Source: Alcaligenes sp. SORT26 (GTDB taxonomy: Bacteria > Pseudomonadota > Gammaproteobacteria > Burkholderiales > Burkholderiaceae_B). From it: DNA of 64,000 nt. A program made the position numbers and the translations under genes. The DNA lies in the NCBI RefSeq assembly GCF_017377875.1, contig NZ_CP070975.1, positions 372,001 through 436,000 on the forward strand, in the 5' to 3' direction. Below are positions 1 through 8,476 of the stretch, piece after piece. The notes under the pieces are model-generated. The model made no database searches, was not told the origin of the DNA, and was given only the letters and a program-made list of their open reading frames with translations. Within the stretch, counting starts at the first letter, position 1. The number at the start of each line of letters is the position of its first letter.

Positions 1-1247
1 AAGCGGTGCCTGTCGAGCAGGGTGCGACGTGGCTACGCGCCATTCCCATGACTTTGGGTGTGGTGATTCTGATTGGCATGGTGGCCTTTTTATTCGGCTA
101 TATCGCCTTGAGCAGCCTGATTGTTCAAGAGATGCTGTGGCTGAGTCTGGTCATTTGCACCTGCTATGTGCTGGTGGCCCTGATTGCTGATATTGGCCAA
201 AGCCTGCTGTTGCAGTTCAAGGAAAAACGGGCTGCCAATGTTTGGACCAGCACCCAGTTGCGCGGCAGCAGCCAGATCGTGATTGTGCTGTCCGGGGCGT
301 TGCGTCTGTGCTTGATTATTACGGCGATCACCTTGGTCTTGCTGCCTTTTGGGGAAGACCCCACCCAGTGGCTGCAGCGCCGTCTGGGTTTCCTGGTTAA
401 AGGCTTTTCTTTAGGGCAAGTTCAGTTAAAACCTAGCTCTGTCTTGTTGGCCGTGCTGATCCTGGTGCTGGGCATTTTGTTCGTCAAAGCCTTGCAGCGC
501 TGGGTCGCCAACCAGCTTTTGCCCGCCACGCGTATCGACCCTGGTATGCGCGTGTCTACCGCTAATCTGTTCAGCTATGTGGGCTACTTCATTGTGGTGG
601 CCACGGCGATTTCGTCTCTGGGCATCGGTCTGGAGCGCATGGCCTGGGTGATTTCGGCCTTGTCGGTGGGTATTGGTTTTGGCTTGCAAGCAGTGGTGCA
701 GAACTTTGTGTCGGGCCTGATTCTGCTGGCCGAACGTCCTATCAAGATTGGGGACTGGGTCAGCCTGAATGGGGTAGAGGGCAATGTGCGCAAGATCAAT
801 GCCCGTGCCACGGAAATCGAGATGTTTGATCGCTCGACCCTGATTGTGCCGAACTCCGAATTCATTACCAAAACCGTGCGTAACGTGACCTTGAGCAATC
901 CTTTGGGCGTGGTGAAGGTCAAGATTAATATGCCCATCGACACAGACGCTAAACGGGTGCGTTCTATCATGCTGGATGTGATGCAGAACTATAGCGATGT
1001 GCTTGCCGACCCCGCGCCGGATGTGACGCTGGATGGCTTTGATGCCAATGGTTTGCAGTTTACTGCGACCTGCTATGTGGCCTCGCCGCGTATCGGCAGC
1101 CGGGTACGCAGTGTCCTGATGTTCGATATTCTGGATGAATTGCGAAAAGAAGGTCTGGCGCTGCACCATACTCAAACCATGACGGTGCTGCCGACAACGC
1201 CGGTGACCAGCCAGACAGAAAGCACTAACCCTTTGTTGAATGATTAA
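1..1247 (+). CDS. MscS-family mechanosensitive channel, 5' end outside window
   Basis: This is the C-terminal part (about 413 residues) of a small-conductance mechanosensitive channel in the inner membrane, which releases solutes on hypo-osmotic shock. The frame is open to the window edge; GTG at 6 is only the first possible start, so the real start probably lies upstream. Several hydrophobic helices fill residues 15-210. They are followed by the Gly/Ala-rich pore helix ALSVGIGFGLQAVVQNF, the MscS beta-domain signature ERPIKIGDWV and the IVPNSEF stretch. A second, larger MscS gene starts 43 bases downstream, so the two may be co-transcribed. Family assignment is firm; the subfamily is unknown because the N-terminus is missing. 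Confidence 0.93.
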   Translation, partial: AVPVEQGATWLRAIPMTLGVVILIGMVAFLFGYIALSSLIVQEMLWLSLVICTCYVLVALIADIGQSLLLQFKEKRAANVWTSTQLRGSSQIVIVLSGALRLCLIITAITLVLLPFGEDPTQWLQRRLGFLVKGFSLGQVQLKPSSVLLAVLILVLGILFVKALQRWVANQLLPATRIDPGMRVSTANLFSYVGYFIVVATAISSLGIGLERMAWVISALSVGIGFGLQAVVQNFVSGLILLAERPIKIGDWVSLNGVEGNVRKINARATEIEMFDRSTLIVPNSEFITKTVRNVTLSNPLGVVKVKINMPIDTDAKRVRSIMLDVMQNYSDVLADPAPDVTLDGFDANGLQFTATCYVASPRIGSRVRSVLMFDILDELRKEGLALHHTQTMTVLPTTPVTSQTESTNPLLND

Positions 1248-1290
1248 CCCCAGATAAAAACAATAGGCAGGGCCCAGGGAGACAGAAGCT

Positions 1291-3693
1291 ATGAAGCCGC
1301 TACGACTAGGTGTGCAGGTCTTGCTCTTGTGTCTGGGCCTGATGGGGGTCTGGACGGGGGCGCAGGCGCAAGCGCAAGCGCTGTCCGAGGTAGAGCAAGA
1401 GCGTCACATGATGCGGGAGCTGCAGCAGGCTCAGGATGAGATCCGCCTGATGCAGTATCGCCTGGAAGGCAATCAGGTTGCGGTACGACGCGAGCGCAGC
1501 TACGAGCAAGAGCAAAAACTCCAGCAAACGCAGGAACTGGCGGGCCGGGTCGTGCAGTCTTTGGAGCGACGCAGCCGCTTGTTGCGTGCACGTCTGCAAG
1601 AGTTGGGTGAGGACGCGGGCGACGAGGCCGAGCAGCTCACTTTGCATAACGAGCGCATGCAACTGCGGCGAGCCGATGCCGCCTTGCGGGCCGATTTGCG
1701 TGTGGCCCGTTTAGTTCAGGTGGAGGCACAGCAGACCCGCCAGCTCCTTAAGGAAGCCACCGCACGCTACGATCAAGCCAAACGCTGGCAACGGAATTCT
1801 TCTCTGATCCTGTTGGAGAGCCTGCCGGAGTTGGCTGAGGCTTGGCCTGAAGACCGGCAAACGCTGTCGGACTTTGCCCAGCAGTGGCGTCAAACCTGGC
1901 AGAACAGTAGCTGGCAGCAAAGCGATGCCTCATTGTGGATGGCGGCTGCGGTATTGATTGTGACGCTTGTCTTGTTTCGCGCCATGCCGGTGTGGGTCAG
2001 TCGTTATTTGCCTGCCGGTCGCTTGCGTCGCTCCAGCCTGACGATTGCCAATTTCTTGCTGTGGTTTCTGCTTTGCTGGGTCCTGGCCGATCTGCTGGTC
2101 GAGTTGGTGTTTGATCGGCCAGATCTGCAAGCCTTGCAGTTTGAACTGTTGGTTCACTTCAAGGTAGCCGCCTGGGCTGCCGGCTTGGCGATAGCCTGCA
2201 TTACAGGCATTGTGATGCAGCCTCGCGCGTCCTGGCGTTTGATTCCCATCTCTGACCAGACCCACAAGCGCTTGGGGTATTTTGCCTGTGCCTTCTTCCT
2301 GGTGGCGTATGCGGACGTCGCAGACAATTTTTTCAGTGGCTCTATCGCGGTATCGGATGCTTTTCAGTACTTGATTGATAGCGTGAGCAGCCTGCTGTAT
2401 TTGCTTGTGTACGGCTATGGCTTGTGGATTGTGCGTGATGAGCTGTTTGGCAGGACCGAGGCATCGGGGCAGGGGGCAAAAACAGGACGTAGTTGGGCGC
2501 GTCTAGCCTTTAAAGGGGCTGTCGTCGTTTATGTTCTGGTGCTGGGCTTATTCATCGCGGGCTGGCAGCGTCTGTCTGATGATTTGATGTCCTACTTCAT
2601 CACGATGCCCTTGGTGTTTGGCCTGATCGCTTATGTGTGCATGGTCTGGCTGCAGGATATCTCGGACTCTTTGCTGGCGTATTTGCACAATCGCAGCCGT
2701 GATCCCGAAGCCACGCCCATCCGTGTGCAGAGCCAGTTCATTGTGGTCTTCTTTGCCATCGCTCGCATGGCGGTGCTGGGTCTGGCCATTTGGATGGTCA
2801 GCTCGGACTTATTAAGCGAGCCCAAACAGTTGCTGGAGTCGGGGCTGGATGTATCGCGTGAAGCCTTGCGTCTGGGGGCGGTGCAGTGGCGCATGGACCT
2901 GTGGTTGATTGCCTTGGGCGTGTTGCTGGTGGGTGCGGTGCTGATCCACTTTTTGCGTGCCTGGCTGCGTCAGCATTACATGCCCAACACCACGCTGGAA
3001 CCCGGTTTGCAAAATGCGATTGTGGGCATGGTGGGCTATGTTGCCTACTTTGTGTTGCTGGTGATTTGCCTGTCCATGCTGGGTGTGCCGATTGAGTCGG
3101 TGACCTGGATTTTCACGGCGTTGACGGTAGGTTTGGGTTTTGGCTTGCGGGGCATTGTGCAGAATATCGCCTCTGGCCTGATGCTGATGGTGGAGCGTCC
3201 CGTCAAAGTGGGGGACTGGGTGGAAGTGGAGGGCAGCGAAGGCAATGTGCGCCAGATCCGCTTGCGGGCCACCTATGTGGAGCGTTTTGATCGCACCATG
3301 GTGATGGTCCCCAACTCCCAGATGATGGGGCGGCAGGTGCGCAACCTGACCTACACCCCAACGTCCCTGGGCGCGATTGAGTCCCGCTTGCTGTTCCCGC
3401 TGGATGTGGACGCGGATGCAGTCATGCAGATTTTGCGTGAAGCCGTGCTGTCCGAGCCGGAAATTCTGGACGAGCCAGCCCCTATCTTGTCTTGCGACGG
3501 AATTTTTGGGGATGGGGTGGCGTTCAGCACCCGTTGTTTCATCAACACCATGCGAGTCCAGCGCCGAGTGCGCAGCAACCTGATGCTGGAAATCTTGCGC
3601 CGTCTACGTCAGCAAGGCATTAGCCTGCATCCTGCCCAACGCTGGGTTCATGAGGCGATCGATAAGGACAGGGCTGAAGAGCCCGATCTCTAG
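1291..3693 (+). CDS. large MscS-type (MscK-like) mechanosensitive channel
   Basis: An 800-residue channel of the large MscS/MscK class. A signal peptide (about residues 1-27, ending in Ala-Gln repeats) precedes a Glu/Gln/Arg-rich periplasmic coiled-coil region to about residue 190. Some ten hydrophobic segments follow, then the pore helix ALTVGLGFGLRGIVQNI, the VERPVKVGDWVEVEG beta-domain and a C-terminal alpha/beta domain. The ATG at 1291 has a GGGAG ribosome site nine bases upstream. Its pore and beta domains closely resemble those of the channel just upstream, so the pair may have arisen by duplication or serve graded tension thresholds (inference). Confidence 0.93.
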   Translation: MKPLRLGVQVLLLCLGLMGVWTGAQAQAQALSEVEQERHMMRELQQAQDEIRLMQYRLEGNQVAVRRERSYEQEQKLQQTQELAGRVVQSLERRSRLLRARLQELGEDAGDEAEQLTLHNERMQLRRADAALRADLRVARLVQVEAQQTRQLLKEATARYDQAKRWQRNSSLILLESLPELAEAWPEDRQTLSDFAQQWRQTWQNSSWQQSDASLWMAAAVLIVTLVLFRAMPVWVSRYLPAGRLRRSSLTIANFLLWFLLCWVLADLLVELVFDRPDLQALQFELLVHFKVAAWAAGLAIACITGIVMQPRASWRLIPISDQTHKRLGYFACAFFLVAYADVADNFFSGSIAVSDAFQYLIDSVSSLLYLLVYGYGLWIVRDELFGRTEASGQGAKTGRSWARLAFKGAVVVYVLVLGLFIAGWQRLSDDLMSYFITMPLVFGLIAYVCMVWLQDISDSLLAYLHNRSRDPEATPIRVQSQFIVVFFAIARMAVLGLAIWMVSSDLLSEPKQLLESGLDVSREALRLGAVQWRMDLWLIALGVLLVGAVLIHFLRAWLRQHYMPNTTLEPGLQNAIVGMVGYVAYFVLLVICLSMLGVPIESVTWIFTALTVGLGFGLRGIVQNIASGLMLMVERPVKVGDWVEVEGSEGNVRQIRLRATYVERFDRTMVMVPNSQMMGRQVRNLTYTPTSLGAIESRLLFPLDVDADAVMQILREAVLSEPEILDEPAPILSCDGIFGDGVAFSTRCFINTMRVQRRVRSNLMLEILRRLRQQGISLHPAQRWVHEAIDKDRAEEPDL

Positions 3694-3707
3694 GGATTTC
3701 CCTGTGA

Positions 3708-3736
3708 TTGAAAGCTGAAATATTCATCCGTATAAT
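3708..3736 (+). promoter_or_regulatory. sigma-70 promoter of the MHS transporter operon
   Basis: TTGAAA at 3708 and a perfect TATAAT at 3731 are separated by 17 bases, close to the ideal sigma-70 arrangement. It lies 56 bases upstream of the transporter ATG and immediately before a palindrome that would cover the transcription start. Confidence 0.75.
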
Positions 3737-3737
3737 T

Positions 3738-3756
3738 TGTTTAGCCACACTAAACA
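3738..3756 (+). promoter_or_regulatory. palindromic operator over the transcription start
   Basis: TGTTTAG-ccaca-CTAAACA is a perfect 7+7 base inverted repeat with a 5-base spacer, one base downstream of the -10 box. That position suits repression. The obvious candidate binder is the XRE/cupin regulator encoded convergently at 6664-7194 (inference). Confidence 0.6.
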
Positions 3757-3791
3757 TAAAGGCGCGCTATGCGCATCAGGATGGATGAGAC

Positions 3792-5090
3792 ATGAGCAAG
3801 AAACAGTCCCCTCAGGGCGGGGCCCCCGTATCGCCGTGGCGTGCCGCCAGCGCTGCTGGCCTGGGCACCATGATTGAGTATTACGACTTCCAGCTATACG
3901 GCGTCTTGGCCGTTACGCTAAGCCTGTTGTTTTTCCAGACAGGCAATGAGAACGCGGCCTTGTTGTCTACGCTGGCCGTATTTGGCGGTGCTTTTCTGGC
4001 TCGGCCATTAGGCGGAATCTTCTTTGGCTGGTTCGGGGACAAGCATGGCCGTACTGCTGCCTTGATGTTCACCATCGTGGGTATCGGTGTTGCCAGCGCC
4101 TTGATGGGCATGTTGCCCACTTACGCGACCCTGGGCCTGGCTGCTCCTGCCTTATTGTTGCTGTGCCGTTTGTTGCAGGGCTTCTTTGCTGGTGGCGAAA
4201 TTACCGGTGCGGCCACCTATGTGGCGGAGTGTTCGCCCCCCAACAAGCGCGGATTCTTTGGCGCCTTCAACCCGGCGGCGGCAACTTTGGGCTTGTCTTT
4301 GGCAACCGGTGTTGCCGGTTTGGTGACGACGCTGGTGGGCAAGGAAGCCATGGTGGATTGGGGTTGGCGCATTCCCTTTTTGCTCTCTATTCCTTTGATT
4401 ATTCTGTGCGTCTGGGCTCGTTCGCGCATTGAGGATTCGCCGCGCTTTAAAGAAATGCTCAAGAGCCACCGCCCCGAGCATTCGCCCTTGTCCTTGATTG
4501 TGCGCGATTACCGTCGCCCTCTCTTGCAGGTGATTGCCATTGGTTTTGCCCAGAATGCGGCAGGCTATGTGGGCGTGGTCTATCTGAGCACCCATTTGAT
4601 TCACACCCTGAAGTACGACGGTACAGCCGTGTTCTGGCTGATTTCCCTGGTGACCTTGTGCTCGGCCTTTGTGATGCCCTTTGCTGGTGGCCTGTCCGAC
4701 CGTTTTGGCCGTAAACCCTTGTTGACCATTGGCTTGCTGGGCTATCTGGTGCTGGTGCCGCTGACCATGTGGGTCGCCTCCTGGGGCAGTTTCCCGCTGG
4801 CAGTGATTGCCGTGGCTGTGTCGATTCTGCCCTTTATTGTGGTGCAGGCCGTGGGCTACCCCTTGTATGCCGAATTGTTCCCCACACGCGTGCGTTATAG
4901 CGGCGTGTCGCTGGGTTTTAACCTTGCCACCATTCTGGGTGGAGCCACAGCCCCCTTCGTCGCGTCTTGGTTGACGGGCCTGACCGGGTCCAGCATGGCG
5001 CCCGCTTTCTATGTGATGGCCGCCGCCTTGGTAGGGATTGTGGCCCTGAGCACGGTGCAGGAAACCTCTGGCCGTCAGTTGGCCGATTGA
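3792..5090 (+). CDS. MFS transporter of the metabolite:H+ symporter (MHS) family
   Basis: A 432-residue, 12-helix inner-membrane transporter. The N-terminus (AAGLGTMIEYYDFQLYG) is the hallmark of the MHS/ProP-ShiA branch of the major facilitator superfamily, which imports organic acids, betaines and aromatic acids with protons. The loop motif GWFGDKHGRTAAL between helices 2 and 3 and its counterpart GLSDRFGRKPLL between helices 8 and 9 are intact. It is first in a three-gene operon with a PLP enzyme and a SRPBCC protein, under a promoter and operator at 3708-3756. The substrate cannot be read from sequence; an amino-acid-like or aromatic acid that feeds the neighbouring PLP enzyme is plausible. 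Confidence 0.92.
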   Translation: MSKKQSPQGGAPVSPWRAASAAGLGTMIEYYDFQLYGVLAVTLSLLFFQTGNENAALLSTLAVFGGAFLARPLGGIFFGWFGDKHGRTAALMFTIVGIGVASALMGMLPTYATLGLAAPALLLLCRLLQGFFAGGEITGAATYVAECSPPNKRGFFGAFNPAAATLGLSLATGVAGLVTTLVGKEAMVDWGWRIPFLLSIPLIILCVWARSRIEDSPRFKEMLKSHRPEHSPLSLIVRDYRRPLLQVIAIGFAQNAAGYVGVVYLSTHLIHTLKYDGTAVFWLISLVTLCSAFVMPFAGGLSDRFGRKPLLTIGLLGYLVLVPLTMWVASWGSFPLAVIAVAVSILPFIVVQAVGYPLYAELFPTRVRYSGVSLGFNLATILGGATAPFVASWLTGLTGSSMAPAFYVMAAALVGIVALSTVQETSGRQLAD

Positions 5091-5105
5091 TTTTCAAGGA
5101 AGTTA

Positions 5106-6221
5106 ATGATGTCCGGATATTTTCTTTATCACTCCATTGGCATGTTCGAGGGCAAAGAGGCCGCGATGCGGGCTGAGCTGGATCAGTTCAGCCAAGTCTG
5201 GTCGGCACAGGATGATGGCCAATGGGGTTACGCACTAGGCCAGAAACAGGCGTTCATGGATGCCTGGGCCAGTTTGATTGGCGCTGACTCCAAAGATATC
5301 GCCCTAAGCGAAAACGTCACTGGCGGGCTGTACAGCATTCTGGGCTCCTTGCCATCGCATGTGCTGAAAGGGCGTACCTTGCTGGTGGCGGCGGATTGCT
5401 TCCCCAGCCTGCATTTCCTGCTGCAGAAGCTGGCCGTGCGCCTGGGCTTTACCTTGCGTACGGTTCCTTTGAGCGCTGGCCTGTCCTATGTGACGGACGA
5501 TGATTTCATCAATGCCTGGGATGACAGCGTGGGCGTGGCCTTGGTGACCTGGGTCAGCTCGACCTCCTCGCACCGGGTTGATGTCGACCGTATGGCCCAA
5601 TGTGCTCGCGAACATGGCAGCCTGATGGCTTTGGATTTGACGCAAGCCGCCGGTCTGGTTCCGTTTACTGTGCATGAGGGCGTGGCCTTTACCTTGTCGG
5701 CTTCCTTGAAGTGGGCCTGCGGGGTGTCGGGAGCCAGCTTGCTGCACGTACGCGCGGATTTGATCGAGCAGTGCGAGCCTGAGTTCCGGGGCTGGTTCAG
5801 CCAGGAAAACCCGTTTAACTGGAATCTGGACCAGTTCAGCTATGCCGATGGCGCGCGCCGCTTTGATCATGGCACACCCGCTATTCTGGGCAGCATTGCC
5901 TCCTTGCCCGGCATGCGATTCGTGTTGGAAACCGGCGTGGAAAAACTGCTGGAACAAAACCGGGCCTTGACGGCCGTCTTGCTGGATCGGGCTGCCAAGG
6001 CAAACTGGCCGGTACTGACACCGCTGGCGGATAAGGAGCGCGGCGGCAGCATCATGTTGCGCGCCAGCAGTGCCCAGCGTGCCCAGGCCATTGTGGACCA
6101 GTTGCGTGAGCAGGAACTGTACTGCGACCAGCGTGATGGCGTCTTGCGTCTGTCCCCTGGCAATGTGAGCAGCGAGCAAGATGTACTGCGCCTGTGTGAC
6201 ACCTTGCAAGCCGCCTGGTAA
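5106..6221 (+). CDS. class V aminotransferase-fold PLP enzyme, kynureninase-like
   Basis: A 371-residue fold-type I PLP enzyme of the class V group. The family landmarks are SENVTGG (phosphate-binding region, about residues 63-69), MALDLTQAAG (the Asp that pairs with the pyridine nitrogen, about residue 179) and SASLKWACG, where Lys is the likely Schiff-base residue. The overall plan (HRVDV, then DLTQAAG, then the lysine in a S-x-K-W/Y motif) resembles kynureninase more than cysteine desulfurase, but it is shorter than typical kynureninases (about 415). The start is at 5106 or 5109 (ATGATG) after AAGGAAG. It sits 15 bases after the transporter gene. Substrate and reaction are unknown. Confidence 0.82.
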   Translation: MMSGYFLYHSIGMFEGKEAAMRAELDQFSQVWSAQDDGQWGYALGQKQAFMDAWASLIGADSKDIALSENVTGGLYSILGSLPSHVLKGRTLLVAADCFPSLHFLLQKLAVRLGFTLRTVPLSAGLSYVTDDDFINAWDDSVGVALVTWVSSTSSHRVDVDRMAQCAREHGSLMALDLTQAAGLVPFTVHEGVAFTLSASLKWACGVSGASLLHVRADLIEQCEPEFRGWFSQENPFNWNLDQFSYADGARRFDHGTPAILGSIASLPGMRFVLETGVEKLLEQNRALTAVLLDRAAKANWPVLTPLADKERGGSIMLRASSAQRAQAIVDQLREQELYCDQRDGVLRLSPGNVSSEQDVLRLCDTLQAAW

Positions 6222-6233
6222 GGAGTAGCGAGT

Positions 6234-6650
6234 ATGGATAGCCAAACCTGGGCCCATCAGGCCAGCCGTCGTATCGAACGACCTGCCAAGGTCGTGATGG
6301 ACTATATGGCGGACCTGGATGCCTTGGGACGCTGGTCCCTGGGCTGCTTTGATACGCAAACCGTGGAGCCCGGCCTGGTGGTGGGGACTTCTTTGTTTGA
6401 TGGCGGTCAAACCCACGTCAGCGTAGAAATTCTGGCTGAGCAAGGGCTGATTCGCTATTGGGTCGGCAGTGCTACGCAGCGCACGCCGCGCATCAGCGCC
6501 ATGGTGCAGCCACTGGATCAGAATGCCTGCATCTTGATCATGCTGGCGACACGCGGTGTGGATATGGATGAAAACCGTTGGCTACGTTTGCAACGCTGCC
6601 ATGAAACCGAGCTGGATCTGATTCAGGCCCAGTTGCACAGCGCGGCGTAA
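6234..6650 (+). CDS. SRPBCC (START-like) superfamily protein
   Basis: A 138-residue soluble protein with the start typical of polyketide cyclase/SRPBCC proteins: SRRIERPAKVVMDYMADLD, a strand-helix pattern that opens the hydrophobic ligand cavity. The remaining residues alternate as beta strands and close with a long amphipathic helix. It lies 12 bases after the PLP enzyme in the same operon, so it may bind or process the same metabolite. The family assignment is by pattern only, with no catalytic motif to see. Confidence 0.65.
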   Translation: MDSQTWAHQASRRIERPAKVVMDYMADLDALGRWSLGCFDTQTVEPGLVVGTSLFDGGQTHVSVEILAEQGLIRYWVGSATQRTPRISAMVQPLDQNACILIMLATRGVDMDENRWLRLQRCHETELDLIQAQLHSAA

Positions 6651-6663
6651 ATAACAGCAGTGC

Positions 6664-7194
6664 TTAATAGCTGGGTGGGGTGATCGCTACGATAAAGCGC
6701 ACATCCTGATCGTAAGGATTGCGATAAGCATGGGGCAGGCTGGAGTTGAAATAACAGCTATCGCCCGTTTGCAGACAGTGCTGATCATCCCCCACATCCA
6801 CCAGTAGCTGGCCTTCTGTGACCAGCACACATTCTTCGGCCGGGTGGCTCCAACGCTGCCCCACCGAACTTCCTCCCGGCGGCAAAAAGCCCGCCAGCAT
6901 TTCAATACTGCCAAAGCCTGGTGAGACGCGCTGATACTGTACGCCCGAGGCGGACTGGATACTCATGCGTTCGTTCTGGCGCACGACGGCCACTTGCTCC
7001 ACATTGTCATCCAGCAAGGAAAACAAAGGCGTATCCAGCGCACGTGCAATTTGGCGCAGGGTGTCAAGACTGGGCTGGGTCAGACCACGTTCAACCTGGC
7101 TGATCAAACCCGGGGAGACTTCAGCCAGCTCGGCAAGCTTGCGCAGAGACAGTTTTTTATGAAGTCGGACTTGGCGAATACGCAAAGCGGCCAT
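6664..7194 (-). CDS. XRE-family regulator with C-terminal cupin domain
   Basis: A transcription factor of the XRE/cupin (SutR/PuuR-like) class. Residues 4-60 are a helix-turn-helix (LSLRKLAELAEVSPGLISQV); residues about 100-175 form a cupin barrel ending in HAYRNPYDQDVRF. I chose ATG at 7194 (176 residues) because it begins exactly at the HTH domain; a longer frame reaches 7332 but adds 46 atypical residues, and a TACAAT -10-like box on the minus strand (7225-7230) lies inside that extension. The gene is convergent with the transporter/PLP/SRPBCC operon and probably controls it through the palindrome at 3738 (inference). Relatives sense small metabolites through the cupin. Confidence 0.88.
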   Translation of the reverse strand: MAALRIRQVRLHKKLSLRKLAELAEVSPGLISQVERGLTQPSLDTLRQIARALDTPLFSLLDDNVEQVAVVRQNERMSIQSASGVQYQRVSPGFGSIEMLAGFLPPGGSSVGQRWSHPAEECVLVTEGQLLVDVGDDQHCLQTGDSCYFNSSLPHAYRNPYDQDVRFIVAITPPSY

Positions 7195-7462
7195 GTAGGA
7201 GCGGGGGTAAGTGGCAAAGCTAATATTGTAAGACAAGCCCGCAAGACTTAGGAACGAGGAGTTCCAGCCTGCTTCAGCCTCGTTGTGGCTTGTATTGGAT
7301 TGATCTATGTAGCTGGGTTTGAAGGGCCTCAATCTTGTTGGATTGGCGGGGCCTTTCTTTTGTCTCTGTCTCTATTTTTGTAGCTGTCTCAGTCTCTGTT
7401 TTTTTTGATTGTTTCTGCTTTTGCTTCTTCGCTTTTGTTTTCTTGCTGTGCTGTGCGCCGCC

Positions 7463-8476
7463 TCAAATCGTCATCAGCGTTGGATCATCGGCCCATTTTT
7501 CTTTGATATGCAGCATTTCAGGCAGGCATTTATCCAGCAAGGCCACCAGTTGCGGATCAAAGTGCTGGCCGGATTGCTCGCGTAGATAGCTGATGCAACG
7601 CTCCACACTCCAGGCCTTTTTATAGGGCCGGTCACTGGCCAGGGCATCGAACACATCGGCAACGGCCACAATGCGGGCGGGCAGGGGAATCTCTTCGCCT
7701 TTCAAACCATAGGGGTAGCCGCTACCGTCCCACTTTTCGTGGTGATACAGGGCAATCGTGCGTGCCAGCTTCAGCAAACCATGTGAGTGCTGGCCAATAA
7801 TGCGGGCTCCAATCAGGGTGTGCGTGCGCATGATCTCCCATTCCTCGGGCGTGAGCTTGCCGGGCTTTTGCAGGATGGAGTCGGGGATGCCGATCTTGCC
7901 TATATCGTGCATGGGGGCCGCGTGCAGCAGATCGTCCGCCGCTTCGCTGGAGTAGCCCAGCCAGTGGGCCAGAATGCGGGTGTAGTGGCTCATGCGGATA
8001 ACGTGGCGGCCAACCTCGTTGTCCTTGTATTCGGCCGCGGTGCCCAGGCAGCGGATAATTTGCAGGCGGCTGTCGCGCAGTTCCTGCATTTGCACCAGGG
8101 ACAGGTGGTTGCGTATCCGGGCCTTTAGAATCGCCGGATTAAAGGGTTTGGAAATGTAGTCCACCGCCCCCATGTCCAGCCCCATCTGCTCATCGTGAGG
8201 CTGCGAGAGCGCCGTCACAAAAACAATGGGGATGTGGCGGGTTTTGGGGTCGGCCTTCAAGGCCCGACAGACTTCGTAGCCCGACATTTGCGGCATCATG
8301 ATGTCCAGCAGGATCAGGTCGGGCAGATCCCGCAGTGCCAGCTCCAGTGCCTTGACGCCATCCTTGGCAAAGAGCAGCCGAAAATCCTGTTGCAGCGTAT
8401 GGCGCAGAATCTGGAGATTGGCAGGCTCGTCATCGATGAGCAATAGGGTAGAGCGTGGTGACGTAAATTCATTCAT
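7463..8476 (-). CDS. response regulator with HD-GYP c-di-GMP phosphodiesterase domain
   Basis: A 337-residue two-domain protein. The REC domain (residues 10-125) has DDE at 15-17 and phospho-acceptor Asp58 in LILLDIMMPQMSG. The HD-GYP domain (about 145-325) carries H190-D191 in MHDIGKIGIPD, HHEKWDGSGYP at 245-255 and the DVFDALASDRPYKKAW tail, so all canonical metal and GYP residues are present and c-di-GMP hydrolysis is expected. It overlaps the upstream hybrid kinase gene by 8 bases, so the two are translationally coupled and the kinase is the likely phosphodonor. The 130 bases between this gene and the XRE gene are a T-rich low-complexity stretch. Confidence 0.95.
   Translation of the reverse strand: MNEFTSPRSTLLLIDDEPANLQILRHTLQQDFRLLFAKDGVKALELALRDLPDLILLDIMMPQMSGYEVCRALKADPKTRHIPIVFVTALSQPHDEQMGLDMGAVDYISKPFNPAILKARIRNHLSLVQMQELRDSRLQIIRCLGTAAEYKDNEVGRHVIRMSHYTRILAHWLGYSSEAADDLLHAAPMHDIGKIGIPDSILQKPGKLTPEEWEIMRTHTLIGARIIGQHSHGLLKLARTIALYHHEKWDGSGYPYGLKGEEIPLPARIVAVADVFDALASDRPYKKAWSVERCISYLREQSGQHFDPQLVALLDKCLPEMLHIKEKWADDPTLMTI

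Noticed and set aside
426-1175. Long open frame antisense to the first MscS gene, and similar long antisense frames elsewhere (for example 9285-9965 plus, 60466-61635 minus, 57527-58645 minus)
   Set aside because: They mirror the codon pattern of well-supported genes in GC-rich DNA, lack family motifs and have no ribosome sites.
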